Positions 20,934 through 32,929 of a stretch of 64,000 nt of DNA are shown here, piece after piece. Numbering within the stretch: position 1 is the stretch's first letter; each line of letters opens with the position of its first letter. The stretch comes from Triticum aestivum (Eukaryota; Streptophyta; Magnoliopsida; Poales; Poaceae), in assembly GCF_018294505.1 (NCBI RefSeq), contig NC_057804.1:251946219-252010218 (forward strand), given 5' to 3'. Made by a program: the position numbers and the translations under genes. The notes below the pieces were generated by a model, which worked only from the letters and a program-made list of their open reading frames with translations, did not search any database and had not been told where the DNA came from.

Positions 20934-21822
20934 CCCTACAAGAAAAATACACTTCCGTGATGATACGTGTTTGTCATGGTAGGTCGCGTTTTTTGTCATG
21001 CATGTACATCCATGACGATTTTATGACAGAATCAAGATAGTCGTACCTGTTCTGTCGTACAAATGTTCCATGATATTACCAAAATTATCATTACGGAAGT
21101 GTCCACTTCCATGACGATAAATCGCGCGTCACAGAAGTGCTTTCGTCAAGGGTGATCGACACCTGGCATCCACCGTAACGGAACGCCGTTAAGCTATCGG
21201 GTCATGTTTTGGATCCGATAACCCGTTAACAGCCCCGACTAATGGGGATTTTCCACGTGTAAAATCATCATTGGCTGGAGGAAACACGTGTCGGCTCATC
21301 GTTGGGACAAATGTCATCCACTCATTGGACAGAAGGCGCTTATGATACGTCGACACGTGGCATGGCGAAACAGAGGCCCATTCCTGTGAAAAGGCCGGCC
21401 CATTTGACTTGGTCAAAAGGTGGCGGGCTGGGCCATGGAAAGCCTGTTAACAGCCTGTCCGCATATAGCCCATTTACAGCCCGCTAACCCAAGGCCCGTT
21501 ACGCCCTATCCGAATTAGGCCCAGTAGCATCATTTGGGCCATCCAATATGATTCTAGACCATTTTCACTTCTGGCCCATGTATGGCCCTTGACGTCTTTC
21601 GGCCCATATGGGGCCCTTTGTAACTCTTGGCCTATTAACATCCCGTGGTGAAACTGGCCCATAATGAACAGTGTACCACTTTACACCCATTAACGGCCCG
21701 TGGTGGAACTGGCCCGTAATGAACAGTGTATCACCTTATACCCATTAACGGCTCGTTATTCCGTTGGGCCGTTTCCAGCCCATGTTATCTTTCGGCCTTC
21801 TCAGAGCCCATTTATTCTTGGG
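20934..21822. repeat. CACTA 2 left TIR and subterminal region (first part)
   Basis: It has the TIR followed by catgacgat/atcatcatgg-type repeats and then GGCCC words. The ~54-bp duplication around gaacagtgtaycacyttayac is present here too (21665-21755), matching the one in CACTA 1. The segment is interrupted by a Gypsy insertion at 21828. Confidence 0.8.
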
Positions 21823-21827
21823 CTCAT
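21823..21827. repeat. TSD of the Fatima-like element, left copy (ctcat)
   Basis: ctcat precedes the 5' LTR and gtcat follows the 3' LTR at 30265-30269 (one mismatch). The intact paralogous site in CACTA 1 reads atgag at 14659-14663, the reverse complement of ctcat, showing that the left copy is the original. Confidence 0.9.
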
Positions 21828-22309
21828 TGAGGCAGTCCTGGATTAGGGGGTATCCGGACAGCCGGACTATGTACAACGTCTAGACTATTTAAGCGTGAAT
21901 ATACAAGACTCAAGACTTCGGCCCGTGTCCGGATGGGACTCTCCTTTGCGTGGAAGGCAAGCTTGGCAATCCGGATATTATATCTCCTTCCTTGTAACCG
22001 ACTCCATGTATACCCTAGCCCTCTCCGGTGTCTATATAAACCAGAGAGGTTGGTCCTTAGAAGGCCGATCACAATTACAATCATACCATCATAGGCTCGC
22101 TCTTAGGGTTTAGCCTCTACGATCTCGTAGTAGATCTACTCTTGTACTACCCATATCATCAATATTAATCAAGCAGGAAGTAGGGTTTTACCTCCATCAA
22201 GAGGGCCCGAACCTGGGTAAACATCTATGTCCCTTGCTTCCTATTACCATCAGCCTTGACGCACAGATCGGGACCCCTTACCCGAGATCCGCCGGTTTTG
22301 ACACCAACA
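21828..22309 (+). repeat. 5' LTR of Fatima-like element
   Basis: 482 bp, TGAGGCAGTCC to CACCAACA, with a TATA box (tctatataaa, 22031-22040). A sequence beginning TGGTGCTTTCATTG follows after one base and is the likely PBS, since a TGG start is expected from tRNA CCA ends; I cannot name the tRNA. Confidence 0.9.
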
Positions 22310-22356
22310 TTGGTGCTTTCATTGAGAGTTCCTTTGTGACGTCGCCGCAAGGCTCG

Positions 22357-24117
22357 ATGGCTCGTCGCATTGCCAAGGACGACATTCCCTCGGAAGGGGC
22401 TCTGGCTATAGGCCAGACGCTCCGACTCGGCGGCTTTATCATGGCCGCCCCATCAGCGGTAGCACCGACAATGGCCTCTCGGGTCATCAATCATAACCTT
22501 CGCGTTAGTTCGGAACTTGCCAAACAGATGGATCCAATGGAGCTCTCCTCCCTTAATGAACTCTTGGATCGCATCGCCGCTCTGGGAGTCGCTATGAACT
22601 ATGACCGGATTGGGCTTAAACCGGACCGAAGGGACATCAGGTCCCCGTTGGCCACCCATGAGGCAGCGATAGTGGAGGAACCACGCGCGGAATGTCCCTC
22701 AACTTTGAGGATGAATTATGTTCAGATTGCCGAACTTCTTGAGCCGAAAACCTGCTCAAAGGGAAACATGACCCAGGCCCCAGACTTAGAATCGGGCACT
22801 AGGCCAAAGGAATTGGGCGGTATCCCAGATTCTGAGCTGTTAAGCTCGGAACCGCCCGTGCCCTTGGGCGTTAGATCGGATCAAAATCCGGATTCTGTTA
22901 ACAACACCTATCTGGACTTAAACTGTCTCTCCCGCATCAGGCAAGAGCACCAGGAAATGGTACACCATTACTGTGCCAGATTCCTCCTTGCGCTTAACAA
23001 GGTCAAGGACTGCCGCGAGGAGAACATGGTCTCACTCTTCTGCAAAAACTGCACGGACGAAGGGCTCCTCAATGCTATAAGCCACCGCGACATAGTATGC
23101 TTCGTGGACTTGACAAACATAGTACGGAAGTACTGTGCGATGGAGAGCGCTTGGAAGACCCAGACAGAATTTTGGGATAGTACTGCTCTCACCAAGACCT
23201 TTGTCCAAACTAAACGGACGAACTCTCGTAAGTCGTCCGATCCAATCCCCAAGAAACCAAAGCCCACCCCAGGGCGGGGATCCGTATTGGAAGAATGGCT
23301 CGACGGGTCATATAAGCTCCACAGTACTCCGGATACAATACCAACTCATAGCCTTAGGGCATGTTGGATACTCCGGCAGGTGGCAAAAAGTGGCGAGGAT
23401 CTTCTTGCAAGCCATAAAGCGGAACAACATCCTGCCAGCGGACACAATACGGTACTAACAGTCTTTGAGACTTTTGCCTCGAACAACAGGCGCAAGCGAG
23501 CTCATCACAACTCTGCGGAAATTTGCCATGTGGCAAAGATAAACCCCTGGAACAACACTGCTATAACTTTCAATGCCAGTGATGAACCTCGATTCGAGAC
23601 TGTCCGGGCACCGGCCGCTCTGGTCCTTAGCCCAATCATGGACGGCTTTCGGCTCACCAAAGTACTCATGGACGGCGGAAGCGGGTTAAAATTGATCTAT
23701 GAAGAAACGCTCAGCAAAATGGAAATTGATAAAGGCCACATTGAGCAAAGCGGCACCACCTTCAGGGGAATCATCCCTAGTCGGAAAGCGCGGTGCGCGG
23801 GAAAAATCACACTCGATGTGGTATTCGGCACCCCGGAGAATTACAGGTCCAAAGAAAACACATTCCAAGTGGCTCCCTTTAGCAGCGGATACCACGCCCT
23901 TCTAGGGCGGGACGCGTTTACAAGCTTTCAAGCTGTACCCCATTACGGGTACATGAAGCTTAAAATGCCCGGACCCAACGGAATCATCACTCTAGCCAAT
24001 GATCCGGACGTCGCACTTCGCGCCGAAAATAAAACCGCAGCACTAGCCCTGGAAGCATTATTGAAAGCCCTAGCAGCCAAAGAGTTAACAACACTGCGGG
24101 CCACCATGGACAGGGAC
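22357..24117 (+). pseudogene. gag: gag and protease region of Fatima-like element
   Basis: The Gag start is the ATG at 22357 (MARRIAKDDIPSEG), just after the PBS; the frame also runs upstream into the LTR, which is not coding. Gag-like sequence (YLDLNCLSRIRQEHQEMVHH onward) is at about 22900-23160. No CCHC zinc knuckle is visible. The protease follows at about 23600-23960, with the active-site region LMDGGSG in place of the usual D-S/T-G and a LLGRDAF motif downstream. Whether DGGSG is normal in this family or a mutation cannot be settled here. The frame is open through this part. Confidence 0.8.
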
Positions 24118-27100
24118 GATGTGATACTCGATAAACGACCCAAGTCCACCTCATTTAAACATGCAGACGAGATAGTCAAATACCAAGTCCACCCAATGGA
24201 CCCCACTAAGACATCATCCATTGGGACACAGTTGAGCCCCGTGATGGACGCCGCACTGCGAGATTTCTTACGTGAGAATTGGGACATTTTCGCCTGGCAC
24301 CCTTCGGACATGCCAGGCATCCCACGCCGGCTGGCCGAACACATCCTCAATATACTAAAGGGATACAAACCGGTCAAACAGACCCTAAGGCGGTTTTCAG
24401 AACCCAAACGGCAAGCCATGGGGGAAGAGCTAGCCAAGCTGCTTGTGGCCGGATTCATCAGAGATATTAAACATCCGGATTCGCTGGCAAATTTGGTAAT
24501 GGTACCAAAAAAGACAAATCTTGGCGCTTATGCGTCGACTTCAAAGACCTCAACAAGGCTTGCCCCAAGGAATCCCTTTCCCCTCCCTCGCATCGGTCAA
24601 ATCATCGATGCCACAGCAGGACACGACTCGCTGTGTTTTCTTGATGCATACTCCGGATACCATCAAATAAAGATAACAAAGTCCAACCAAGCTGCAACAG
24701 CTTTTATAACGCCATATGGCCCTTTTTTGCTTCAGCACTATGCCTTTCGGGCTCAAGAACGCCGGCGCAACCTATCAACACATGATTCAAACATGCCTGG
24801 AAAAACAAATCGGCAAAACAGTGGAAGCATATGTGGACAACATAGTCATAAAAACTAGACACGTCAAAACCCTAAATGATGACTTGAGGCTTACATTCGA
24901 TAACCTCCGGACATACGACATCAAGTTGAATCCGGAAAAATGTGTTTTCGGTGTCCCCTCGGGGAAGCTGATGGGCTTCATTGTTTCCAATAGAGGAATC
25001 GAAGCGAATCCAGCAAAAATCCGAGCTCTGTCGCAGTTAGCTATATCAACAAACCTCAAGCACATCCAGAAGCTAGCTGGATGCATGGCCGCTTTGAGCC
25101 GCTTTATATCCAGGCTAGGAGAAAAGGCATTGCCTCTTTACCGCCTCCTTTGGTGCACCGAACACTTCGTATGGACGGATGCAGCCATGGCCGGACTCGA
25201 TGAGATAAAGACATTATTGGCCAGTAATCCAGTCCTAACAGCGCCAAACATCGGCGAACCTATGCTATTATACATAGCTGCAACACATCAAGTGGTAAGC
25301 GCAGTGCTCCTCGTCGAACGAGAGGTGAGCGGATACAAATTCCCGCTTCAAAAGCCGGTTTATGACGTATCCACGGTCCTCACCCCATGCAAATCCCGAT
25401 ACCCACACTATCAAAAAATAGCATACACGGTCTTCATGGCATCCCGGAAGCTAAGACACTACTTTCAAGAGTGTTCGATTACCGTCGCCTCCGAAGTTCC
25501 ACTCAATGACATAATCAATAACCGCGACGCTACGGGCCGGATTGGTATGTGGGCTATCGAGCTCCTCCCGTTCGACATAATATACAAACCAAGGCGAGCC
25601 ATTAAGTCGCAAGTACTGGCTGACTTTGTCGCCGAATGGACAGAAGCCGAACTCCCTAAAGAGTACGTCGCGTACTCCAACTGGATCATGCACTTTGACG
25701 GCTCCAAAATGCTGGCCGGACTGGGAGCAGGGGTAGTCCTGAAGTCTCCCACCGGGGACACGGTCCAGTACGTCCTACAAATATTATACATAGACTCCAA
25801 CAATGTAGCCGAATATGAGGCATGGTCTTCGGATGGCAGTCTCTATGGGCATTCAATGCCTGGAAGTGCGCGGGGATTCGAACCTCGCAATATCACAAAT
25901 AAACGGAGACTTTGATGCCAAGGATCCGAAAATGGTGGCCTATCGTAATGCCGTCCTCAAAATGTCAGCTCGGTTCGAGGGGCTCGAGTTCCACCATGTA
26001 GCTCGAGAAAACAATCAAGCGGCGGACGTCCTTGCCCGCATCGGCGCCAAACGCGACCCTGTCCCACCTAATATATTCTTGGAAAGGCTGTTCAAGCCAT
26101 CCATAGTATGGGAAGGGGAGTTCGGCAATACCAGCACGGATCCGAATACACCCCCAGACTCCGAACCATCCGACACAATCGGAGGCTCCGCCACCGAAAT
26201 AACATATTCGGCCCATGAAATCATGGCCGTAATCACCTCATGGACCGAGCCTTTCTTGGCCTACCTAAATAGGCAGGAGCTCCCCGAAGACCAAAATGAA
26301 GCACGCTGCATAGTCCGGCGTTCTAAAGCTTACAAAGTCCACGAAGGTGCATCTCCGAAGAGGAAGGGCGGCAACTCCTGGCTGAAATCCATGCCGGACA
26401 GGGCGGACACCACGCTGCAGCTCGAGCGCTACTCAGCAAAGCCTTCCGTACCAGCTTCTATTAGCCGACGGCCCGAGCAGACGCACAGGACCTTGTCCAA
26501 CATTGCGTTGGCTGCCAGCTCTTCGCCGATCAGAGTCATATTCCCCCTACCGCTCTCCAAACAATCCCCATAACTTGGCCCTTCGCGGTCTGGGGACTGG
26601 ATATGGTTGGACCTCTTAAAGGGGGAAGCCATAAGAAAAAATACTTATTGGTCATGGTGGACAAATTCACCAAATGGATCGAAGCCAAACCAGTTAAAAT
26701 GGCCGAATCCGGACCAGTAATAGACTTCATATCCGGGGTCGTACACCGGTAGGGTGTCCCGCATAGCATCATCACTGATAATGGCTCAAATTTCACAGCC
26801 GATGAAGTGAAAACTTGGTGCGGCAAAATGGGCATTAAGCTCGACTATGCTTCCGTCTACCACGCTCAAACAAACGGCCAGGTTGAACGGGAAATGGCCT
26901 CATCATGAGCGGCATAAAACCCAGACTAGTGCGATCTTTAACAGAATCGGATACGCACTGGGTAGAGGAGCTCGACTCCGTACTCTGGGGGCTGCGGACC
27001 ACACCGAATCGAACAACCGGATATACACCATTTTTTATAGTGTACGGTGCGGAAGCAGTACTACCCTGCGACATAATACATGATTCGCCACGCGTACGCA

Positions 27101-27432
27101 TGTACAAAGAGAAGGAAGCTAAGTTAGATCAGCAGGATAACTTGGATGCCCTAGAGGAGGAGTGTGATGTCACAAAATCCCGTTCTGCATTCTATCAGTA
27201 GCAGGCTCGACGATATCAAAGCAGAGAAGTGCGGGCCAAAACTTACAATATTGGCGAGCTCGTCCTACGCCTACCAGAGAAGAAGAAGGACAAACTCAAA
27301 CCCAAGTGGGAAGGTCCCTTCGTCATTGACAAAGTTCTCACCGGAGGAGTGTACCGTCTATGTAATGCATCCGATAACAGACTCGAGCTGAAGCCATGGA
27401 ACGCGGCTAGACTCTGGAGATTCTACGCCTAA
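24118..27432 (+). pseudogene. pol: RT, RNase H and integrase region of Fatima-like element, broken
   Basis: RT spans about 24360-25000 (QTLRRFSEP, PFPLPRI, FLDAYSGYHQI, MPFGLKNAGATYQ). Its catalytic YVDD box reads YVDN (AAC at 24839-24841), so a metal-binding Asp is lost. The conserved WRLCVDFKDLN block lies in another frame between shifts near 24515 and 24565, and a third shift sits at the T-run near 24725. RNase H (HFDGSK, AEYEA, RGDSN, NQAADVLAR) spans about 25680-26050 with a shift near 25825. Integrase keeps its His/Cys region (IHAG..HH, HCVGC) and core (GLDMVGP, ITDNGSNF), but has stops at 26462, 26749 and 27199 and a shift near 26890. It ends at TAA 27430-27432 after LKPWNAARLWRFYA. 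Not functional. Confidence 0.88.
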
Positions 27433-28245
27433 CGCCGAACTCAGTGTTCGTCTCCTCACCCCTCCTTTTTAATTATGCTCCACCTCTTTTTCTCTCATTT
27501 CTCGACCCTTTTTCTCTTCACACAAAGTATTTAATACAGTGCGGTCCCGGATCATTCGGGCCGTACTATGTGTGTAAGTTGTACCTGGGGGCTTCCTATT
27601 CAGAAGCTAGACATAATTACTTGAAATGGCTTTTTGCCCATCGCATATGCATTCTCTTTCCATATGTGCCTTTTCTTCACCATTATATGCATCGATATGA
27701 CTTAAGATGTGGCCAAGCTGGGTTGCCTGGCTCTTGTGTTTATGCCCTATGTTCTCGTTAATTCGGCTAGGGCATAAGGGGAGCACCTCTGCGATTGTTA
27801 CTGTCGGTTAAGCCGTATGTGTACCTCGGACTGGGTGAAGCCGAAAGCTAGTTTCCTTAAGAGAATATTCGATCGGTGAACAAAGGATGTATTCGTTGGT
27901 TACAAGAAAAAACCCCAGAAGCTTTGTATCCCGTGCAGTCGTTCGTAGTCCGGACATGTGCATCGGCACATGCATTCCTAGGGAAAGGAACCCCTAACGG
28001 CACTATTCTCCCTGGAAGATGTTTCTTGCTATGCATGCAATATAACATAACTAGTTGGGTACTTGTCTGTTCAAGCACTTATGACCCCTATGTCTGGTCT
28101 CCACGCATACCCCGGTTCTTGTATAATCAAGCGGGTATTCGGACACACCCTGGACTATAGGATCCGGGGGCTGAAGCAAAAAGGTCCGCCATGACAAATG
28201 ATTTCAATCCGGCTAGGGGCTATTTATGCCAATTAAATTACAAAG
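27433..28245. other. Non-coding spacer between pol and the antisense gene
   Basis: No convincing frame. The segment separates the pol stop from the end of the converging antisense gene and probably holds both 3' untranslated regions. Nothing else recognised. Confidence 0.5.
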
Positions 28246-29561
28246 TCACTGAGACTGACTATACTCCTCCTCTATACCATCTAACAGGCTATCTATCCTA
28301 CAATCTTGTTGAGAATACTTAGCGGCTAATGCTACGTGTTCATATACCAGACTCACGGGAATTTCTTGCCCATCCGGCCCCGCCGGTCCTACTTCGGCCA
28401 TATGGTTCGGGTCCAGCTTGGTGTAGCGCGTCTTCACCATTGCCCAGGCTTCTCTTGCTCATTGCGGGCATGCTGATATCTTCCACAGACGGAAGCGCCG
28501 GCGGGCTCCTTGAAGCAGGTCCGCAAGCTCCCCCATGCCATTCGGCAGGAGGCTTGATGGCCACAAGGCCCGAGCAATGCCGTGCATCACCTGCCGAGCA
28601 TGCTCGTGCAACTGGGCAAGTTCTTGTAGCAAATCACTTGCAGATGAGGGCATCTCCTCTTCAGGGCGACCCGTTAACATTCCTGCAGGCAAAAATTTTC
28701 TAAAAAAACTTCCTTGCCGAACTATCACACAGTTCGCTTGAGCTCTCACCATAAATGCCGCGTTGAAGCCTTTTGTTCTCCTTCAAGGAGTCCGCAAGTT
28801 GAGCGTGGACGTCCTTTAATTCCACGTCTAGACGAATATTGGCATATTGTAGCTTGTTCTTCTCTTGCGTCACCTGCGTAAGGACGCACTCGCCAGCCTT
28901 TAGCTGTCGTTGGAGATGCGAGTCCTCACCCTTTATGCCCTCCGGATTCACCCCGAGATTGTCTGCAGAATCTTCTGTTAGACTAACCGCACAAGCTATT
29001 TACTAACTAGTACATCTGCGTATAATGGAGACAAATATAACCAGAGGGGGCCTTTCGGGATCCCTCTAACTTGGCTACCGCATCAGTCAGCTGGGCCTTG
29101 CATGCCTCCAGCTCCCGCGCCAATTGTTCATTCTTGTCCACAAGGACCTGTGCATATATTGATCCTTCAAACAGTTGTCCCAACTATTCCAAGTCTCAGG
29201 GGCTACTACTATACATACTTATCAAAATTTCTTACCCGTATGTCTTTGGTATACTGGTTTGTCGCTTGGGCAAGCCCGCCTCGAGCAGCTCGGACATATG
29301 CGTCCGTCGAATTGAAGGCATTAAAAGCTTCTTCGGAAAAGATGTTGTTCCGGAGCACGGCCCTCCGGCGCCGGTGATTCATGGCGCTCTCCACTTTGGA
29401 GTTCGTGGCCAAACACATATCCGCATCCTCCGTCGGGGGGCTATGCGGTGCTGGCCCCGTTTCCGCCTCCGCCCCCCCCCCCCCCCGAAGCCGGTTCTGG
29501 AACCCGGCTGGTGGAGGCGTGATTGGTGGGGTCCCTGGATATAGTCTGATTGTTCCTCTTC
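28246..29561 (-). pseudogene. Spliced antisense gene of the Fatima-like element (gypsy-type transposon protein)
   Basis: Four minus-strand exons join in frame with GT-AG borders: 29561-29236, 29147-29042, 28974-28750 and 28682-28246. Phases match at every join (0, 1, 1). The product has a Pro/Gly-rich start, a middle containing FNAFNSTDAYVRAARGG, a long coiled coil over two exons (KNEQLARELEACKAQLTDAV; LQYANIRLDVELKDVHAQLA), and a C-terminal block (ELAQLHEHARQVMHGIARAL ... AMVKTRYTKLDPNHMAEVGP). This C-terminal block is familiar from cereal proteins annotated as putative gypsy-type transposon proteins (antisense ORF of some plant Gypsy elements). The function is unknown. One in-frame TGA (28459-28461) interrupts the last exon 71 codons before the natural stop. 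Exons further upstream are not resolved. Confidence 0.75.
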
Positions 29562-29782
29562 CTGCCAGACACAAAGGGTGCTTTCATATTTCAAATTCTG
29601 TAAATTCCAGGACAGGTCATTACTGAGGCGCTGAAGCCGAGGAGCACAACATTAATTGGAGGCCGGACACTATTTGTCGTAATAGGTACTTTGGAGTATT
29701 GTGAGAAGGAACCCGCCTTGCAATGCCGAAGACAATAATGTGTGCCAGACTCATCGTCATTGAAGCCTGGTTCAGGGGCTAC

Positions 29783-30264
29783 TGAGGGAGTCCTGGATTA
29801 GGGGGTATCCGGACAGCTAGACTGTGTACAACGTCCGGACTATTGAAGTGTGAAGATACAAGACTCAAGACTTCTGCCCATGTCTGGATGGGACTCTCCT
29901 TTGCGTGGAAGGCAAGCTTGGCGATCCGTATATTATATTTCCTTCCTTGTAACCGACTCCATGTAAACCCTATCCCTCTCTGATGTTTATATAAACCGGA
30001 GAGGTTAGTCCTTAGAAGGCCGATCACAATTACAATCATACTATCATAGCCTCGCTCTTAGGGTTTAGCCTCTACGATCTCGTGGTAGATCTACTCTTGT
30101 ACTACCCATATCATGAATATTAATCAAGCAGGAAGTAGGGTGTTACCTCCATCGAGAGGGCCCGAACCTGGGTAAACATCTGCGTCCCTTGCTTCCTGTT
30201 ACCATCAGCCTTGACGCATAGATCGGGACCCCTTACCCGAGATCCGCCGGTTTTGAAACCGACA
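29783..30264 (+). repeat. 3' LTR of Fatima-like element
   Basis: 482 bp, TGAGGGAGTCC to AACCGACA, preceded by the purine-rich caggggctac (PPT). Same length as the 5' LTR with 34 substitutions and no indels. Confidence 0.92.
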
Positions 30265-30660
30265 GTCATTTCCAGCATTCGTTTACTTACGGCCCGTTAC
30301 TATCATTTTCTGCATGTGGGCCAAATTCAGCCCGTGGTTACAGTCGGCCCATTTGTGGTCCGTTAATACGTTGGGCCGTTTTCATAGCATCATCAAATAC
30401 GACCAATTAACGATGGCCCGTTATGGTCGGCCCATGAATGGACGATTCCAACTCTAGCCCGTTTACGGCCATAATGCGGTCTATTTGGCCTAGGTTTGGC
30501 CAATCGATCATACGGCCTGTATAAGGCCCATTGATGATACGGCCCGCAGAAGGCCCATTGTTTCTATGGCCCGTAGAAGGCCCATTGTTTCTACTGCCTG
30601 TAGAAGGCCCACTGTTTCTACGGCCCGTAGGAGGCCCAGTGTCACTACAGTAAATATTAG
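30265..30660. repeat. CACTA 2 subterminal region resumed, with 27-bp array
   Basis: Directly after the Gypsy element the sequence (tcatttccagcattcg...) continues what stops at 21822 and matches 14560-14660 of CACTA 1 in reverse. About five copies of a 27-bp unit (cggcccgtagaaggcccatt plus gtttcta) lie at 30513-30645, the counterpart of 14258-14447. Confidence 0.85.
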
Positions 30661-30969
30661 CCCATGGTTAATGTGGCCTAGTTTTAAAAAATTGGTTATT
30701 GTAAACCACTAGCAAACCGCGGAAAAAGAACTGCAATGAATACAAGCAAACAAATAAACAGGACAACAAGGAAACAAATAAGCAAGCAACTAACGCTAGG
30801 CTATCACGACTATTACACATATTACATCCACTAGGCATCAAAGTTCGCCACCAGTGCAAATATAGGGAACAAAGCAGCATATCATATACACTGGTTGTCA
30901 AAGTTGGCGACCAGCGCAAATAAACGCGGTAGCAAAACAAATCCAGAACTGAAACCACTTCAGAAGATC

Positions 30970-31407
30970 TCAAGAAACAATATCCTGGGTACCCATAATG
31001 CTGGCAAGATGCTTGGCGAGCATATTAACTTTCTCTTGTTTGGCGCTTAAATCCTCCAGCGCTTGCTGTTGCACCAGGAAATATGCATCTGAATTCTGCA
31101 GGGACTTCCTCAGTCCTTCAGCTTCCTGTCGCAACACATCTGATTGATGTCTTTCAACTTGAAGTTGAGACTCAAGAAGACGAACTGATTCAGGCAGTGA
31201 GTTCGAAGAGCTTGTGCCAGCAGTAGTGGCCAGTAACTCAAACACTACATCAAGACAGGACTTTTGGGTTCTCTCACTATCGTCAAGGTAGTTTTTATCA
31301 GCTTTCTTGGAGACCAACAGGGATGTCTCACAATCTTGAACCTTATTTGCAATACTTCCTTTACCATTGGATAACGCGGTACTGTTCTCCAATATTTTGT
31401 CCGCATT
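30970..31407 (-). CDS. CACTA 2 gene, last exon (coiled coil)
   Basis: The acceptor (tctcttttag) precedes an exon open for 145 codons to a stop at 30970, about 1.6 kb from the TIR once the nested Gypsy is removed. It encodes a Ser/Lys-rich start and a heptad-rich helix (SVRLLESQLQVERHQSDVLR onward). It parallels the last exon of the CACTA 1 gene in position and structure, though the sequences differ considerably. The upstream 30-nt exon (31779-31808) and the exon at 31888-32253 join to it in phase 0. A TnpA-like role is inferred from position. Confidence 0.55.
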   Translation of the reverse strand, partial: NADKILENSTALSNGKGSIANKVQDCETSLLVSKKADKNYLDDSERTQKSCLDVVFELLATTAGTSSSNSLPESVRLLESQLQVERHQSDVLRQEAEGLRKSLQNSDAYFLVQQQALEDLSAKQEKVNMLAKHLASIMGTQDIVS

Positions 31408-31778
31408 CTAAAAGAGAAACAAGCAGACACGTCACATGTTTACCATGTTGTATATGAAACTCATTTTGGTAAATGAGTTTAGTAGTAAAGTGGATAGGAT
31501 AAGAGCATGAAATAACCATATATCTATGTACCATGGTCACTTTATGGTCTATATCATTCTAGTTTTTGTTGCCAAATCAAGATAGAGACACAGTTCAAAT
31601 AATATTTGTTCAAGACAAAGCAAAATAGACAGAATATAAGTGTGAGAGACTATAGAGGAATAACAACACTTGTAATGTGCATGACATGAGAACATAACTG
31701 TTTATTCAATTTAAACTGAAATCAACATAGAGCAGGTTACAACAGCAACCCAGTTAAACAAACAGGTTTAAAACATAC

Positions 31779-31808
31779 CTGTTGCGCCATTGGAGTTTCA
31801 ATTCCATC
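31779..31808 (-). CDS. CACTA 2 gene, 30-nt microexon
   Basis: Flanked by an acceptor (aattttaag) and a donor (caacag/gtatgtttt), the 30 bases read DGIETPMAQQ and keep phase 0 on both sides. The preserved phase supports it as a genuine small exon of the gene ending at 30970. Confidence 0.5.
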
Positions 31809-31887
31809 CTTAAAATTTTAAAATAGTTGGTAGGAGTAAATACAGTAATGCAAGAGCAAAGGAGTATGAACCATAGCTACAGAACCT

Positions 31888-32253
31888 GACCTGAGAACAA
31901 ATCTTCTTCTCCTTTAAGCATAGAGTTGGGATTCGGAGTGGTGGTCCTCGTGCTTTGGTCACTATAGTTCCCTTACTAACTACTCGTGTTTGGGTGCTCT
32001 ATGGTGGAGACGGTGTTGTGTCAACTGGAACTGGGTTACTATATGCCGGGGTTGGGGTTAGAAGGGGTGTAGCTGGTTCTCTGTCCAACTGGGTAGGGGT
32101 ACAATCTGCGAGAGTCTGGGTTATGTGTGGTGGATCTGGTCCTTGGGCAAGTCCAACCATGGTTCTATCTGCGTCAACTGGTAGCACTATCTTTTCTGAA
32201 GACTGTGTTGTTACTCCCTTAGATACTACCATCACGCTCTCCAATTCAAATGG
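31888..32253 (-). pseudogene. CACTA 2 gene, 366-nt exon with one in-frame stop
   Basis: It starts after cag at ccatttgaa (PFELESVMVV) and ends at ttctcag/gtcagg. It is 122 codons in phase 0, Thr/Pro-rich in the middle (PATPLLTPTPAYSNPVPVDT) and basic at the end (TKARGPPLRIP). A TAG in the ...DTTPSPP region is the only interruption. It shares its opening PFE with the exons at 32758 and 33254, which look like duplicates. Confidence 0.5.
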
Positions 32254-32757
32254 CTGATAAACAAGAAAAGTAATTGAAAGTATAGACAATGTATGATAGA
32301 CAGGTGCAATGGATAGTGGGGAATAAAAGAGGGCATGAAATAATTCATATTTATGTTGTCTAACCAAACATGATAGCATGACACAATTTCACATATATGA
32401 TGGCTAACTAAACAGGATAGCAATGTAAATAGGATGACATGACATAACTATATAATGTGTTTATTAAATAGGTTGGCATGCCATAATTCACATACATTCA
32501 CGGATAGCATGCCATAATTCAAAATATGATGACTTTAACACTAAACAAGATGAGATGATATAACTATAAGATGTCTTTATTAAATGGGTTGCCATGCCAT
32601 AATTCAGATAGATGATGTGTATGTACTATGTAAACATGATGGCATGATATAATTCAAATATATGATTTATATAGTAAGCAAGTAAGCAGATGGCAATCCA
32701 TATATGATGTAAAAACTAAGCAATGCAAGACAACATGCATGACATGGGTAATATAAC

Positions 32758-32929
32758 CCTGCCAAGTTTGAGCATAGACCTCAGGGGAGAAATAGGACTG
32801 GTCATCAGTCTCTGAATCCTCCTCTAAGGAGCTCTCTGTAACCAGCAAGATGTCTGCTTTAGCAGGTAGCATTGTCTGCTCTGAATACCTTGTTTTCACT
32901 CCAGATACTTCCATCACTGCTTCAAATGG
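32758..32929 (-). CDS. CACTA 2 gene, duplicated acidic exon copy 1
   Basis: The exon begins after tgcatcag at ccatttgaag, reads PFEAVMEVSGVKTRYSEQTM and an acidic tract (SSLEEDSETDDQSY), and ends near a donor in ggcagg/gttatatt. It is closely paralleled by 33254-33429. It does not join the next exon in phase with these borders, so the exact splice or the integrity of the gene is uncertain. Confidence 0.45.

Larger units (their letters stand above)
21828..30264 (+). mobile_element. Complete Gypsy LTR retrotransposon, Fatima-like, decayed
   Basis: Two 482-bp LTRs (TGAGG...ACA) enclose gag-pol in Gypsy order (Gag, protease, RT, RNase H, integrase) and an antisense gene between pol and the 3' LTR. 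A 5-bp TSD with one mismatch flanks it. The LTRs differ at 34 of 482 positions by my hand count (about 7%). The polyprotein has several frameshifts and stops. The family name is from memory of the LTR start (gagtcctggattaggggg). Confidence 0.88.

Noticed and set aside
22234..22356. N-terminal extension of the Fatima-like Gag frame
   Set aside because: It lies in the LTR and PBS; the ATG at 22357 after the PBS is the natural Gag start.
29466..29484. Poly-C run (also poly-G at 1759, 8511, 33281 and 56411)
   Set aside because: Simple homopolymers of uncertain length, prone to sequencing error; no structure beyond that.
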